DNA of 64,000 nucleotides from Hydrogenophaga sp. (GTDB lineage: Bacteria > Pseudomonadota > Gammaproteobacteria > Burkholderiales > Burkholderiaceae_C), in the NCBI RefSeq assembly GCF_025699295.1, contig NZ_JAILWB010000007.1, forward strand, positions 124,001 through 188,000, in the 5' to 3' direction. The notes beneath the pieces are model-generated. The model ran no database searches, was not told the DNA's origin, and saw only the letters and a program-made list of their open reading frames with translations. Shown in pieces: positions 43,651-53,696 of this stretch (its first letter is position 1; each line of letters starts with the position of its first letter). Position numbers and translations under genes: made by a program.

Positions 43651-43677
43651 GGGCTTCGACAGGCTCAGCCCGAACGG
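43651..43677. repeat. Dispersed intergenic repeat (CTTCGACAGGCTCAG type)
   Basis: Located between mfd and serB. A 27-bp word around CTTCGACAGGCTCAGCCCG is a well-known dispersed repeat in many beta- and gammaproteobacterial genomes. I see only one copy in this window. Confidence 0.55.
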
Positions 43678-43693
43678 AATGAATGGAACGCTT

Positions 43694-46600
43694 TCAAGCG
43701 GTTTCGGGGGTCTTGTGGGGCTGGCCGAGTGAGCGCAGCACATCGCGCACCAGCTGCACGCGGTCTTTCACCTCGGGCAATTCGCGTTCGATGCGCAGCT
43801 TCTCGTTGCCCGCGAGCTTGATGTGGCGGTTTTTCTGGATCAGTTCGATGATGCGCATCGGCTCGATGGGCGGGTTGGCGCGGAAGGTGATGTTCGTCAT
43901 TCCGGGCGCGGCATCGACCTTGACCACGCCATACGGCGCGCTGATGCAGCGCAGGCGGTGCACGTCGATCAGTGTCTGCGCCTGGGCCGGCAGTTTGCCG
44001 AAGCGGTCCACGATTTCTTCGAGCAGTGCGTCCACCTGGTCGGTGTTCTTCGCAGTGGCCAGCTTCTTGTAGAACGAGAGGCGCAGGTGCACGTCGCCGC
44101 AGTAGTCGTTCGGCAGCAGTGCGGGGGCATGCAGGTTGATGTCGGTCGTGACCGACAGCGGAGAGAGCAGGTCCGGCTCGCGGCCGGCCTTGAGCGATCG
44201 CACGGCTTCGCTGAGCATCTCGTTGTAGAGCTGGAAGCCCACCTCCAGCATGTTGCCGCTCTGGTTCTCGCCCAGCACCTCGCCTGCGCCGCGGATCTCC
44301 AGGTCGTGCATGGCGAGGTAGAAGCCGCTGCCGAGCTCTTCCATCTGCTGGATCGCGTCGAGCCGCTGAGACGCCTGTTTGGTCAGGCCCTCGATATCGG
44401 GAACCATGAGGTAGGCATAGGCCTGGTGGTGGCTGCGGCCCACGCGCCCGCGCAACTGGTGCAGCTGCGCCAGGCCGAACTTGTCGGCGCGGCTCATCAC
44501 GATGGTGTTGGCCGTGGGCACGTCGATGCCGGTCTCGATGATGGTGGAGCACAGCAGCAGGTTGTAGCGCTGCGCCACAAAGTCGCGCATCACGCGCTCG
44601 AGTTCGCGCTCGGGCATCTGGCCGTGCGCGATCGCGATGCGCGCCTCGGGCAGGATCTCTTCGAGCTTCTGGCGCCGGTTCTCGATCGTCTCGACTTCGT
44701 TGTGCAGGAAGTAGACCTGGCCGCCGCGCTTGAGCTCGCGCAGCACGGCTTCACGGATCACGCCGTTGCCCTCGTTGCGCACGAAGGTCTTGATGGCCAG
44801 GCGGCGTTGCGGCGCGGTGGCGATGACGGAGAGGTCGCGCAAACCTTCCAGCGCCATGCCCAGCGTGCGCGGGATCGGCGTGGCGGTGAGCGTGAGCACG
44901 TCGACCTCGGCGCGCAAGGCCTTCATCTGCTCCTTGTGGCGCACGCCGAAGCGGTGCTCCTCGTCGATGATGAGCAGGCCGAGGTCCTTGAACTTCACGC
45001 TTTCGCTTAGCAGTTTGTGCGTGCCGACCACGATGTCCACCGAGCCGTCGGCCAGGCCCTTGGCGGCGGCTGTGATTTCCTTCGCGGAACGGAAACGGCT
45101 CATCTCGGCCACCTTCACCGGCCACTTGGAGAAACGGTCGGACAGGGTCTGGAAATGCTGCTCGGCCAGCAAGGTGGTGGGCGCAAGAAAGGCCACCTGG
45201 CGCCCGCCGGTGACGGCCACGAAGGCCGCGCGCAGCGCGACCTCGGTCTTGCCGAAGCCCACGTCGCCGCAGACCAGGCGGTCCATCGGGCGCGGGCTGA
45301 TCATGTCCTGGATGACGGCGTGGATCGCGCCGCGCTGGTCGGCGGTTTCCTCGAAACCGAAGTCGTTGGCGAACACCTCGTAGTCCTGTGCCGAGTAGCG
45401 AAACGCATGACCCTGGCGCGCCGCGCGGCGGGCATAGATGTTGAGCAGCTCGGCTGCGGCATCGCGTACCTGCTCGGCCGCCTTGCGCTTGGCTTTTTCC
45501 CACTGGCCGCTGCCCAGCTTGTGCAGCGGTGCTTCGTCGGCGCTCACGCCGGTGTAGCGGCCGATCAGCTGCAACTGGCTCACCGGCACGTAGAGCACCG
45601 CCTTGTCGGCATATTCCAGATGAAGGAATTCCTGCAGTGCGGGCGTTCCGTCGGGGTTCTTCTCCCCCATGTCCATGTGCACGAGGCCGCGGTAGCGGCC
45701 GATGCCGTGCGCGTTGTGCACCACCGGGTCGCCCACATTGAGCTCCGACAGGTCCTTGATCAGCGCATCGACGTCGCTGACCTGTTCCTGCTTCCTGCGC
45801 CGGCGCGTGATGGGGCCAGCGGCGAACAGCTCGGTCTCGGTGACGAAGTCGATGCCGTCGTCCAGCCACGAGAACCCCACGGTGAGCGCGGCGGTGGCGA
45901 TGCCGGTCTTCTCGTCGCTGGCCTGGAACTCGGCCAGCGAGTCGAAAGCCGGCGGGTTGACGCCGCTGGCGCGCAGAAAGTCGAGCAGGCTCTCGCGCCG
46001 GCCATCGCTCTCGGCCAGCAGCAGCACGCGTTGCGCGGTGTTGCGGATGTGAGCCTGCAGTCGGGACAGGGGATCCTCGGCGCCACGCACCACGGAGAGG
46101 TCACCCAGCTTCTGAACGTGTGCGTCATGCCCGGCGTCCTCCTGTGCGGGTGGGCGCACCACGTACTGCGCGTGCTGGTTGACACGGACAAAGAACTGTT
46201 CGGCGCCCAGGAACAGTGCCTCGGGTGGCAGCACCGGCCTTTCGGGATCGCCCTTGAGCAGGCGGTAGCGGTCTTTCGTGTCCTGCCAGAAACGCTGGAA
46301 AGCGGGTTCCAGGTCACCATGCAGCACCACGGTGGCGTTGGCACCGAGGTAGTCGAACACCGTGGCCGTGTCCTCGAAGAACAAGGGCAGGTAGTACTCG
46401 ATGCCGGCGGTGGCCACGCCGTTGCCGATGTCCTTGTAGATGCGGCTCTTGGTCGGGTCGCCCTCCAGCAGTTCGCGCCAGCGGCTGCGGAATCTGGCGC
46501 GCGCCGTGTCGTCCATGGGGAATTCACGCCCGGGCAGCAGCCGCACTTCCGTCACTGGGTAGAGGCTGCGCTGGCTGTCGGGGTCGAAGGTGCGGATGCT

Positions 46601-47179
46601 GTCGATCTCGTCGTCGAACAGGTCCACGCGGTAGGGCACGAGGCTGCCCATGGGGAAGAGGTCGATCAGGCCACCGCGCACCGCGTATTCTCCCGGGCTC
46701 ACCACCTGCGTGACATGCTGGTAGCCCGCCAGCGTGAGCTGGCCCTTGAGCTTCGCTTCGTCGAGCTTCTGTCTGACCTTGAAATGGAAGGTGTAGCCGG
46801 CCAGGAAGGACGGCGGCGCGAGCCGGTACAGCGCGGTGGTGGCGGGAATCAGAACCACGTCGGCTCCGGTGTCCTTGTCGCGCTGTGAGATGCGCCAGAG
46901 GGTGGCCAGGCGCTCGCTGATCAGGTCCTGGTGCGGCGAGAAGGTGTCATAGGGCAGGGTTTCCCAGTCGGGAAACAGCGCACAGCGCAGTTCGGGCGCG
47001 AAGAAGGCCATTTCATCGATCAGACGCTGCGCATCGTTGGCGTCGGCGGTCACGATGGCCGTGAGCCGTCCGGCCGCCTTCTCTCGAACGCCCAGTTGCG
47101 AGAGCAGCAAGGCATCTGCCGATCCACCGGGGTGGGGCATGGTGTGGCGTCTGCCGGGAGTGAGCTGGGGCAAGTCCAT
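43694..47179 (-). CDS. mfd: Transcription-repair coupling factor Mfd
   Basis: A 1161-residue protein from the ATG at 47179 (MDLPQLTPG). It contains the UvrB-homology N-terminus (FPDWETLPYD), the RNA-polymerase interaction domain (DPVVHNAHGIGRY), and RecG-like translocase motifs: Walker A GDVGFGKTE, DEEH box IIDEEHRFG, TATPIPRT and GRVGRS. The TRCF domain lies at the C-terminus. It removes stalled RNA polymerase at lesions and recruits UvrA. Normal family length. Confidence 0.97.
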   Translation of the reverse strand: MDLPQLTPGRRHTMPHPGGSADALLLSQLGVREKAAGRLTAIVTADANDAQRLIDEMAFFAPELRCALFPDWETLPYDTFSPHQDLISERLATLWRISQRDKDTGADVVLIPATTALYRLAPPSFLAGYTFHFKVRQKLDEAKLKGQLTLAGYQHVTQVVSPGEYAVRGGLIDLFPMGSLVPYRVDLFDDEIDSIRTFDPDSQRSLYPVTEVRLLPGREFPMDDTARARFRSRWRELLEGDPTKSRIYKDIGNGVATAGIEYYLPLFFEDTATVFDYLGANATVVLHGDLEPAFQRFWQDTKDRYRLLKGDPERPVLPPEALFLGAEQFFVRVNQHAQYVVRPPAQEDAGHDAHVQKLGDLSVVRGAEDPLSRLQAHIRNTAQRVLLLAESDGRRESLLDFLRASGVNPPAFDSLAEFQASDEKTGIATAALTVGFSWLDDGIDFVTETELFAAGPITRRRRKQEQVSDVDALIKDLSELNVGDPVVHNAHGIGRYRGLVHMDMGEKNPDGTPALQEFLHLEYADKAVLYVPVSQLQLIGRYTGVSADEAPLHKLGSGQWEKAKRKAAEQVRDAAAELLNIYARRAARQGHAFRYSAQDYEVFANDFGFEETADQRGAIHAVIQDMISPRPMDRLVCGDVGFGKTEVALRAAFVAVTGGRQVAFLAPTTLLAEQHFQTLSDRFSKWPVKVAEMSRFRSAKEITAAAKGLADGSVDIVVGTHKLLSESVKFKDLGLLIIDEEHRFGVRHKEQMKALRAEVDVLTLTATPIPRTLGMALEGLRDLSVIATAPQRRLAIKTFVRNEGNGVIREAVLRELKRGGQVYFLHNEVETIENRRQKLEEILPEARIAIAHGQMPERELERVMRDFVAQRYNLLLCSTIIETGIDVPTANTIVMSRADKFGLAQLHQLRGRVGRSHHQAYAYLMVPDIEGLTKQASQRLDAIQQMEELGSGFYLAMHDLEIRGAGEVLGENQSGNMLEVGFQLYNEMLSEAVRSLKAGREPDLLSPLSVTTDINLHAPALLPNDYCGDVHLRLSFYKKLATAKNTDQVDALLEEIVDRFGKLPAQAQTLIDVHRLRCISAPYGVVKVDAAPGMTNITFRANPPIEPMRIIELIQKNRHIKLAGNEKLRIERELPEVKDRVQLVRDVLRSLGQPHKTPETA

Positions 47180-47302
47180 GAAAGGCGGAATGATTTGGCG
47201 CGCGGGGAACCGGGGTGTATGCGGGGTCGGACCGACCATGACGAAAACCCCCGACCTGGGTGGAAGGGGGTGTGGACACTGATTCTAGAATGCACGCACA
47301 CC

Positions 47303-48025
47303 ATGCCCGATGCCACCTCTGAATTGACCCGTTCCGGCACGCCGCGCTGTCATGTGCTGCTTCCCTGCGCCGGCAGCGGCACCCGGGCAGGCACGGGACT
47401 CCCGAAGCAGTACCAGCCCATCGCCGGTCAACCCATGGTGCTGCACACGCTGGCCGCGCTGCGCTCGGTCACCCGGATCGACAGCTGTCTGGTCGTGATT
47501 GCGCCGGAAGACAGCTTCTGGGCGTCGCAACCGGTGGGTACCACGCTGGCGCGCTGCGGTGGCGCCACGCGTGCCGAGAGCGTCTTCAACGGCTTGCAGG
47601 CCTTGCGTGACCAGGGCGCCGCCGCCAGCGACTGGGTGCTTGTGCACGACGCGGCGCGCTGCCTCGTTACGCCGGCGCAGGTGGATGCCCTGATCGACGC
47701 CTGCTGGGCCGACCCCGTGGGCGGCCTGCTCGCGCTGCCCTTGCCCGATACGCTGAAGGCCGAAGCCGCTGGTCGCGTGGTGGTCACCGTGGAGCGCGCT
47801 GGCAAGTGGCTGGCGCAGACACCGCAGATGTTCCGCGTCGGCGCCTTGCACGCAGCGCTGGCGTCCACCGCCGCGAGCGGCTTTGCCGGTGTCACCGACG
47901 AAGCCAGCGCGATGGAGCTCGCGGGTCATCAGCCACTGCTGGTGCGTGGCAGCGCGCAGAACTTCAAAGTCACCTACCCGGAGGACTTCGCGCTGGCCGA
48001 AGCCGTTCTCAGGAGCCGCCCATGA
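47303..48025 (+). CDS. ispD: 2-C-methyl-D-erythritol 4-phosphate cytidylyltransferase
   Basis: A 240-residue protein starting [10 protein letters not shown] at 47303. The CTP-binding motif [18 protein letters not shown] and [10 protein letters not shown] are diagnostic. IspD converts MEP to CDP-ME in the non-mevalonate isoprenoid pathway. Its stop overlaps the ispF ATG (ATGA). A TAGAAT -10-like hexamer lies at 47286-47291, in the divergent gap shared with mfd. Confidence 0.97.
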   Translation: MPDATSELTRSGTPRCHVLLPCAGSGTRAGTGLPKQYQPIAGQPMVLHTLAALRSVTRIDSCLVVIAPEDSFWASQPVGTTLARCGGATRAESVFNGLQALRDQGAAASDWVLVHDAARCLVTPAQVDALIDACWADPVGGLLALPLPDTLKAEAAGRVVVTVERAGKWLAQTPQMFRVGALHAALASTAASGFAGVTDEASAMELAGHQPLLVRGSAQNFKVTYPEDFALAEAVLRSRP

Positions 48026-48519
48026 GCACCCATCTTCTCCCGTTTCGCATCGGCGAGGGCTGGGACGTGCATGCGCTGGTGCCTGGGCGTGCGCTGATCA
48101 TCGGCGGCGTGCGCATCGAGCACAGCCAGGGGCTGCTTGGCCACTCCGACGCCGATGTGCTGCTGCACGCCATCACCGACGCGCTGCTGGGCGCGGCCGG
48201 TCTGGGTGACATCGGACGCCACTTTCCCGACACCGATGCGCGCTTCAAGGGAGCCGACTCCAGCGTGCTGCTGGCCGAGGCGGCGCGGCGCGTGCGCGCG
48301 GCAGGTTTCGAAATCGGCAACGTCGACAGCACGGTGGTCGCGCAGGCGCCGAAACTCGCGCCGCACATTGGCGCGATGTGCGAGGGCATCGCGCAGACGC
48401 TGGGACTGGCGACGGAGCAGGTCAACGTGAAGGCCAAGACGGCCGAAAAGATCGGGCCGGTAGGGCAGGGTCTGTCGATCGAGGCCCGCGCCGTGGTGCT
48501 GCTCGCGGTGGCGCGGTAG
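48022..48519 (+). CDS. ispF: 2-C-methyl-D-erythritol 2,4-cyclodiphosphate synthase
   Basis: A 165-residue protein. Motifs: [11 protein letters not shown] with metal-binding Asp and His, [21 protein letters not shown] and the C-terminal [12 protein letters not shown]. It forms the cyclodiphosphate from CDP-MEP. It is translationally coupled to ispD, the usual order in proteobacteria. Confidence 0.98.
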   Translation: MSTHLLPFRIGEGWDVHALVPGRALIIGGVRIEHSQGLLGHSDADVLLHAITDALLGAAGLGDIGRHFPDTDARFKGADSSVLLAEAARRVRAAGFEIGNVDSTVVAQAPKLAPHIGAMCEGIAQTLGLATEQVNVKAKTAEKIGPVGQGLSIEARAVVLLAVAR

Positions 48520-48536
48520 CGGCTGCCCCGTTGCGT

Positions 48537-49940
48537 TCAGGACGGGGCCTTCACCAGTTTCATGTGGGCCGCAAGCCCACCGGTGCTGCTGTTGGCCAGC
48601 GCGAAGCGCCCGCCCATGCGCGCGATCGCCCGGTCCACGATGGCCAGGCCCAGGCCCGTGCCCGTGGCTGCGGTGCGCGAGACGTCGCCGCGAAAGAAGG
48701 GCTGCGTGAGCTGTTCGAGCTGTTCCGGATTGACGCCCTGGCCGTGATCACGCAACTTCACCAGCACCGCATCGTCCTTGGCCTTGGCCGCGATGTCGAT
48801 CCGGGCAACGCCGGTTTCGGCATTGCGCCCGTAGCGCATGGCGTTTTCGATCAGGTTGGTGAAGACGCGCTGGAGTTCCACCGCGTCGCCCAGCACCACG
48901 GTGCCGAGCGGGATGCTGGTGGTGATGTGGGTGTTCGGGTCCTGCCCGGTGGCAAAGATGGCAGCGTCCACGATCTGGTTGAGGTTCACGCGCTCGGGCT
49001 TGAGGTGGTCGGGGCGCGCGTAGTCCAGGAACTTGTCGATGATGGCGTTGACCTGGTCGATGTCGGCAGCCATATGCTCGCGCGCCTGCGAGTCACCCAC
49101 GCTCATCTCGGTTTCGAGGCGCAGCCGCGCCAATGGCGTGCGCAGGTCGTGCGAGATGCCGGCCAGCATCAGGGCGCGATCCTGTTCGATCTTGGAGAGG
49201 CGCTGCGCCATCCGGTTGAAGCCGATATTGACCTCGCGGATTTCGCTCGTTGCCACGGCTTCGCTGAGCTGACTGGCGTTGAAGTCCCCCTCGCGCACAC
49301 GGCCGGCGGCAAACGAGAGCTTTTTCAGCGGCCGGTTGATCAGGCGTGCGATGAGCGCCGCGCCGGCAAGCGAGAGCAGGGCGGCCGTGCCGAGCCAGAT
49401 CAGCCAGGTGGTACCGGCCACCGGGCCGATGCGCGAGGGGTCCGTGAGCAGCCAGTAGGGATCGCCGTCAATCGTGAAACCGATCCACAGGCCGGGCGTG
49501 CCATTGACCTCGCGTGCCACCAGCGTGTCCGGGCCCAGGCGAGCGCTCAGGCGTTCGGCCACGTTGCGGCTGAGCGCATCGATGTTGTAGAGGCGGAAGG
49601 TGTCGGTGGGCTCGCGTGGCGCGATGCGCAGTCCTTCCTCGCTGGCCAGGGTCTTGATCAGCGAGACACGGGCAATTGCGTCCGAGTGCACCAGCGCGGC
49701 GCGACTGAGATTGACCAGTGAAGCCTGCTGGTTGGCGCTTTGCAGCGCACGCGGTTCGTATTCCAGGGCGCGAAACGTCTGCAGCCACGCCACGATGCAA
49801 CCAATGAGCAGCAGGGCGAGGAAGAAGAAGGTGCGCCAGAACAGGCTGACACCGCGCGTCGGGCGCATTTCAAGAGGCGCAGGCGCGGTCTCCAGCGCGG
49901 CCGGCTGGGTTTCAAAAGGAACGCGCGACTCATCGGGCAT
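48537..49940 (-). CDS. Sensor histidine kinase, EnvZ-like
   Basis: A 467-residue protein. It has TM1 (about 33-52), a periplasmic region, TM2 (about 174-197), a HAMP domain, then HisKA with H264 in GISHDLRTPLARL, and an HATPase with N-box LIENAMRYGRN and G-boxes DHGQGV and GTGLGLA. Its ATG lies at the stop of the response-regulator gene, so the pair is co-translated. The short periplasmic domain and partner type fit EnvZ-like osmosensing; the signal is not proven. Confidence 0.93.
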   Translation of the reverse strand: MPDESRVPFETQPAALETAPAPLEMRPTRGVSLFWRTFFFLALLLIGCIVAWLQTFRALEYEPRALQSANQQASLVNLSRAALVHSDAIARVSLIKTLASEEGLRIAPREPTDTFRLYNIDALSRNVAERLSARLGPDTLVAREVNGTPGLWIGFTIDGDPYWLLTDPSRIGPVAGTTWLIWLGTAALLSLAGAALIARLINRPLKKLSFAAGRVREGDFNASQLSEAVATSEIREVNIGFNRMAQRLSKIEQDRALMLAGISHDLRTPLARLRLETEMSVGDSQAREHMAADIDQVNAIIDKFLDYARPDHLKPERVNLNQIVDAAIFATGQDPNTHITTSIPLGTVVLGDAVELQRVFTNLIENAMRYGRNAETGVARIDIAAKAKDDAVLVKLRDHGQGVNPEQLEQLTQPFFRGDVSRTAATGTGLGLAIVDRAIARMGGRFALANSSTGGLAAHMKLVKAPS

Positions 49941-50671
49941 CAGGCGTTGCCATCGGGCACGAACACGTAGCCCACGCCCCAGACGGTCTGCAGGTAGCGC
50001 GGTGAGGCCGCGTCTTCCTCGATCAGCTTGCGCAGGCGCGAGACCTGCACGTCCAGGCTGCGGTCGAACGGCTCGAACTCACGGCCACGCGCGAGCTGGG
50101 CGAGCTTCTCGCGCGACAGCGGCTGGCGCGGGTGGCGAACCAGCGCCTTGAGCATGGCGAACTCACCTGTGGTCAGTGGCAGATCGGCGCCGTCCTTGCG
50201 CAGCGTGCGCAGGCTCAGGTCGAACTCGAACGGGCCGAACTTCACCATCTCCTGGTCCTGAGAGGGCGCACCAGGCACTTCGGTGGGCGGGCGGCGGCGC
50301 AAGACTGCATGGATTCGCGCGAGCAGCTCGCGCGGATTGAACGGCTTGCCCAGGTAGTCGTCCGCACCGACCTCCAGCCCGACGATGCGGTCCACGTCCT
50401 CGCTCTTGGCGGTGAGCATGATGATGGGCGTGCGGTCGCCGTTGGCGCGCAGGCGCCGGCAGATGGACAGGCCATCTTCGCCCGGCATCATCAGGTCGAG
50501 CACGATGATGTCCACCGAGTCGCGCTGGAGCACGCGGTTCAGGGCCTTGCCATCCTCAGCCAGCATGACCTCGAAGCCTTCCTGCATGAGGTAGCGCCGC
50601 AGCAGATCGCGGATGCGCACATCGTCGTCAACGACCAGCACCTTGTTGGGACGAACTTGGTTTTGTGGCAT
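49940..50671 (-). CDS. OmpR-family response regulator
   Basis: A 243-residue protein, start MPQNQVRPNK at 50671. The receiver domain has acidic residues DDD at 15-17, phospho-acceptor D59 in IIVLDLMMPGEDG, and conserved T and K (MLTAKSED, GKPFNPRE). The C-terminal winged helix is of the Trans_reg_C type (LTTGEFAMLKAL, YLQTVWGVGYVF). It pairs with the kinase at 48537. It is divergent from the exported-protein genes at 50841. Confidence 0.94.
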   Translation of the reverse strand: MPQNQVRPNKVLVVDDDVRIRDLLRRYLMQEGFEVMLAEDGKALNRVLQRDSVDIIVLDLMMPGEDGLSICRRLRANGDRTPIIMLTAKSEDVDRIVGLEVGADDYLGKPFNPRELLARIHAVLRRRPPTEVPGAPSQDQEMVKFGPFEFDLSLRTLRKDGADLPLTTGEFAMLKALVRHPRQPLSREKLAQLARGREFEPFDRSLDVQVSRLRKLIEEDAASPRYLQTVWGVGYVFVPDGNA

Positions 50672-50840
50672 GGCAGCAACTTCCGGTAAATGTAACAAAC
50701 GCGATTGTGGCAGCGCCAAGTGCTTGTCAGCACTCATTTTTTATTTTTATGACACCCTGTTACAGATGTTGCCCGTGCTGGCGTCCGCTTCACCTGCGGC
50801 ACATCACACAATCGCTGAACTGACCATACTTGAGTGCACC

Positions 50841-51134
50841 ATGAAATCGTATTTGTCGAGTGGCTTGTTGCTGATGGGATTGGGTTCGGCGTTCGCCGCG
50901 CCGGACGGTGCGGCCGTTCTTGCGGTGCCGTCCGAGACGCCGGTGGCCGCCCTGCCGATCACCGCCGACGAGAGCGAGCCCCGCAGTGCGATGCGCCTGC
51001 GTGATGCGCTGCGGCGACCGTTCGATGACATGGACGACAGCCGCAAACCCTACCGACTTTCGGTGGAAGAGCGCCAGCGTCTGCGCGAACAGCTTCGCGA
51101 TCAGCCGCCTTACGACTTCAAGTTCAAACAATGA
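50841..51134 (+). CDS. Small exported protein of unknown function
   Basis: A 97-residue protein with a signal peptide (KSYLSSGLLLMGLGSAFA, cleavage before APDG). The mature part is short and charged, with a predicted C-terminal helix (SVEERQRLREQLRDQPPYDF). The stop overlaps the next ATG (ATGA), coupling it to the SIMPL-domain protein. Unknown function, periplasmic. Confidence 0.72.
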   Translation: MKSYLSSGLLLMGLGSAFAAPDGAAVLAVPSETPVAALPITADESEPRSAMRLRDALRRPFDDMDDSRKPYRLSVEERQRLREQLRDQPPYDFKFKQ

Positions 51135-51877
51135 CTCTGCACTCCACAAATCGCCTGACCCGTCCTGCCTCCCGTCTTCTCCTTTCCACTCTTCTCGCCC
51201 TCGGGCTTGGTGCCGGTGCTTCGGCCATGGCCCAGGTCGCCCCGGCCGTTCCTGCCAATGTGGTGAACATTGCCGCAAGTGGCTTCCTGGAAGTGCCGCA
51301 GGACTGGCTCAGCATGCGGCTCAGCACCACACGCGAAGGCAGTGATGCAGTCACCGTACAGAACCAGCTCAAGCAGGCGCTGGATGCCGCCTTGACCGTG
51401 GCCCGTGCCAGCGCCAGGCCGCAGCAGCTGGAAGTGCGCACGGGGCAGTTCAGCCTGTACCCGCGCCATGGCAGCAACGGCAAGATCAATGGCTGGCAGG
51501 GCAGCACCGAACTGGTGCTCGAGGGCCGTGATTTCGCCCTCATCAGCACCACGGCAGGCAAGATCCAGAGCCTCACCATGTCCGGCACCAGCTTCTCGCT
51601 CTCGCGTGAAGCGCGTCAGAAGCTCGAGTCCGACGTGCAGGCCATCGCCATCGAGCGCTTCAAGGCCCGTGCGGACGAAGTCAGCAAGGGTTTTGGTTTC
51701 GCCGGCTACAGCTTGCGCGAGGTGTCGGTGAGTTCGTCAGACCAGGACGTTCGGCCCTATCAGCCGCGCGTGATGGCCATGGAGGCCAAGGCCGCGATGT
51801 CGGACGCGCCCGTGCCGATCGAGGCGGGCAAGTCCATGGTCAACGTGACGGTCTCAGGGTCGATCCAGCTGAAATAG
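51131..51877 (+). CDS. SIMPL/DUF541-domain periplasmic protein
   Basis: A 248-residue protein with a signal peptide (LLLSTLLALGLGAGASAMA, cleavage before QVAP). The SIMPL domain carries NIAASGFLEVPQDWLSM, an Ala-rich helix LKQALDAALTVAR, and SLREVSVSS. Family members are found in outer-membrane or periplasmic stress contexts. It follows the small exported protein by 4-bp overlap. Confidence 0.88.
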   Translation: MTLHSTNRLTRPASRLLLSTLLALGLGAGASAMAQVAPAVPANVVNIAASGFLEVPQDWLSMRLSTTREGSDAVTVQNQLKQALDAALTVARASARPQQLEVRTGQFSLYPRHGSNGKINGWQGSTELVLEGRDFALISTTAGKIQSLTMSGTSFSLSREARQKLESDVQAIAIERFKARADEVSKGFGFAGYSLREVSVSSSDQDVRPYQPRVMAMEAKAAMSDAPVPIEAGKSMVNVTVSGSIQLK

Positions 51878-51895
51878 GGCCACCCGAAGAGGCGC

Positions 51896-52666
51896 TCACT
51901 GCGCGGCCCAGCCACCATCCATGTTCCAGGCCACGCCGCGCACGTTGTTGCCGGCGGGCGAACAGAAGAACACCGCCAGTTCACCCAGCTCTTCGGGCGT
52001 GGTGAACTGCATGGAAGGTTCCTTTTCGCCCAGCAGTTGCCGGGTGGCTTCGGCATTGGAAATCCCCTGTGCGACGGCCTTGGCGTCCACCTGCTTCTGC
52101 ACCAGGGGGGTGAGCACCCAGCCCGGGCAGATGGCATTGCAGGTCACGCCCGAGGTGGCGTTCTCCAGTGCCGTGACCTTGGTCAGGCCCACGATGCCGT
52201 GCTTGGCGGCGACGTAGGCCGACTTTTCGGCCGAACCCACCAGGCCATGCACCGACGCCACGTTGATGATGCGACCCCAGTTCGCCTTCTGCATCGCAGG
52301 CAGCGCGAGGCGGCTGGCATGAAAGGCGCTGCTGAGGTTGATGGCGATGACCGCGTCCCACCGCTCGACCGGGAAGTTCTCCACCCGGGCGACGTGCTGG
52401 ATGCCCGCGTTGTTCACCAGGATGTCCACCTGCCCGAAGGTGCTTGCCGCGAACGCCATCATGGCTTCGATCTCGTCGGGTTTGCTCATGTCGGCGCCGT
52501 GGTAGGCGACCTGGGCACCGAGCGCGGCGATCTCCGACCTGGGGACTTCGGCATCGCCAAAACCATTGAGCACGATGTTGGCACCCTGGCGCGCCAGGGC
52601 CTTGGCAATGCCCAGGCCGATCCCACTGGTGGAGCCGGTGACGAGGGCGGTTTTGTTGGCAAGCAT
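51896..52666 (-). CDS. bdhA: 3-hydroxybutyrate dehydrogenase
   Basis: A 256-residue SDR protein, start MLANKTALVTG at 52666. It has the NAD-binding TGSTSGIGLG, NNAG, Ser and YxxxK (SAYVAAKHG), and the bdhA-typical region GVTCNAICPGWVLTPLV. It oxidises D-3-hydroxybutyrate to acetoacetate, the PHB mobilisation step, consistent with phaR later in the window. Confidence 0.94.
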   Translation of the reverse strand: MLANKTALVTGSTSGIGLGIAKALARQGANIVLNGFGDAEVPRSEIAALGAQVAYHGADMSKPDEIEAMMAFAASTFGQVDILVNNAGIQHVARVENFPVERWDAVIAINLSSAFHASRLALPAMQKANWGRIINVASVHGLVGSAEKSAYVAAKHGIVGLTKVTALENATSGVTCNAICPGWVLTPLVQKQVDAKAVAQGISNAEATRQLLGEKEPSMQFTTPEELGELAVFFCSPAGNNVRGVAWNMDGGWAAQ

Positions 52667-52757
52667 GGGTGAACTCCAGTTCCAGTACGATGGGTTGAAA
52701 AGTATCCGAGGCATTATCACGGACGCCTTTTGCGCCCACCCCTGTCCGTCATACCGC

Positions 52758-53678
52758 ATGCAAGAACCGAACCTTCAGTACCTTCCTGTCACGGGTCCCG
52801 CGGCCCGCACCGGCGACCCGCGGCGCATGGCGTACTGGGACTGGCCCTGTGCCGCGCGCGACAGCCACCACGTGGTGGTCTGCGTGCACGGCCTCTCGCG
52901 CCAGGGTCGCGACTTCGACACGCTGGCGCGATCATTGAGCGAGCGCTCGCGCGTGGTTGCCGTCGACGTGGCCGGACGCGGCCACAGCGACTGGCTGGCC
53001 GATCCCATGGCCTATCAGGTGCCGACCTACGCGGCTGATCTCGCGGCGCTGCTGATGCACCTGCGCACGCAGGACCCGGAGGCAGTCATCGACTGGGTCG
53101 GCACCAGCATGGGTGGGCTGATCGGCATGGCGGTGGCGGCCCAGCCGGCGCTCGCACCCCGCCGGCTTGTGCTCAACGATGTCGGGCCCGCCATCCAGTG
53201 GGACGCCTTGCAGCGCATCGCTTCCTACCTGGGGCTGAACCCGTCGTTCGACAGCGAGCAGGCGGCCTGTGACTACCTGGCCTCGATTTCCACGGGCTTC
53301 GGGCCGCACACGCCCGCGCAATGGCGGGCGCTGTCCCTGCCGCTGCTGCGCGTGCGCGAGGGGCGCTGGTGGCTGCATTACGACCCCGCGATCGCCACCC
53401 CCCTCAAGGCCCTGACCGGCATGGCCGACCAGGTTGCCGCACGCCAGGTCGCACGCGATGGCGAAGCCGCGCTGTGGAGGCTGTACGACGCGATCACGGC
53501 GCCCACGCTGTTGCTGCGTGGCCAGGTATCGGACCTGCTGACCGATGCCACGGCCGCCGAGATGGGGCGGCGTGGTCCCAGGGCCCGTTGCGTGGTCTTT
53601 GACGGTGTGGGCCATGCGCCCACGCTGGTGGCCGATGAACAGGTGGCCGCTGTCCGGGACTTTCTCTGGTCCGAGTGA
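52758..53678 (+). CDS. Alpha/beta hydrolase
   Basis: A 306-residue protein, start MQEPNLQYLPV. The oxyanion-forming HGLSRQGRDF, nucleophile elbow GTSMGG, and a late catalytic His in GHAP make an intact alpha/beta-hydrolase triad. Substrate unknown; the family covers esterases, lactonases and haloalkane enzymes. It is divergent from bdhA and followed 18 bp later by relA in the same direction. Confidence 0.9.
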   Translation: MQEPNLQYLPVTGPAARTGDPRRMAYWDWPCAARDSHHVVVCVHGLSRQGRDFDTLARSLSERSRVVAVDVAGRGHSDWLADPMAYQVPTYAADLAALLMHLRTQDPEAVIDWVGTSMGGLIGMAVAAQPALAPRRLVLNDVGPAIQWDALQRIASYLGLNPSFDSEQAACDYLASISTGFGPHTPAQWRALSLPLLRVREGRWWLHYDPAIATPLKALTGMADQVAARQVARDGEAALWRLYDAITAPTLLLRGQVSDLLTDATAAEMGRRGPRARCVVFDGVGHAPTLVADEQVAAVRDFLWSE

Positions 53679-53696
53679 GCATGCGTTGAGCGAGCC

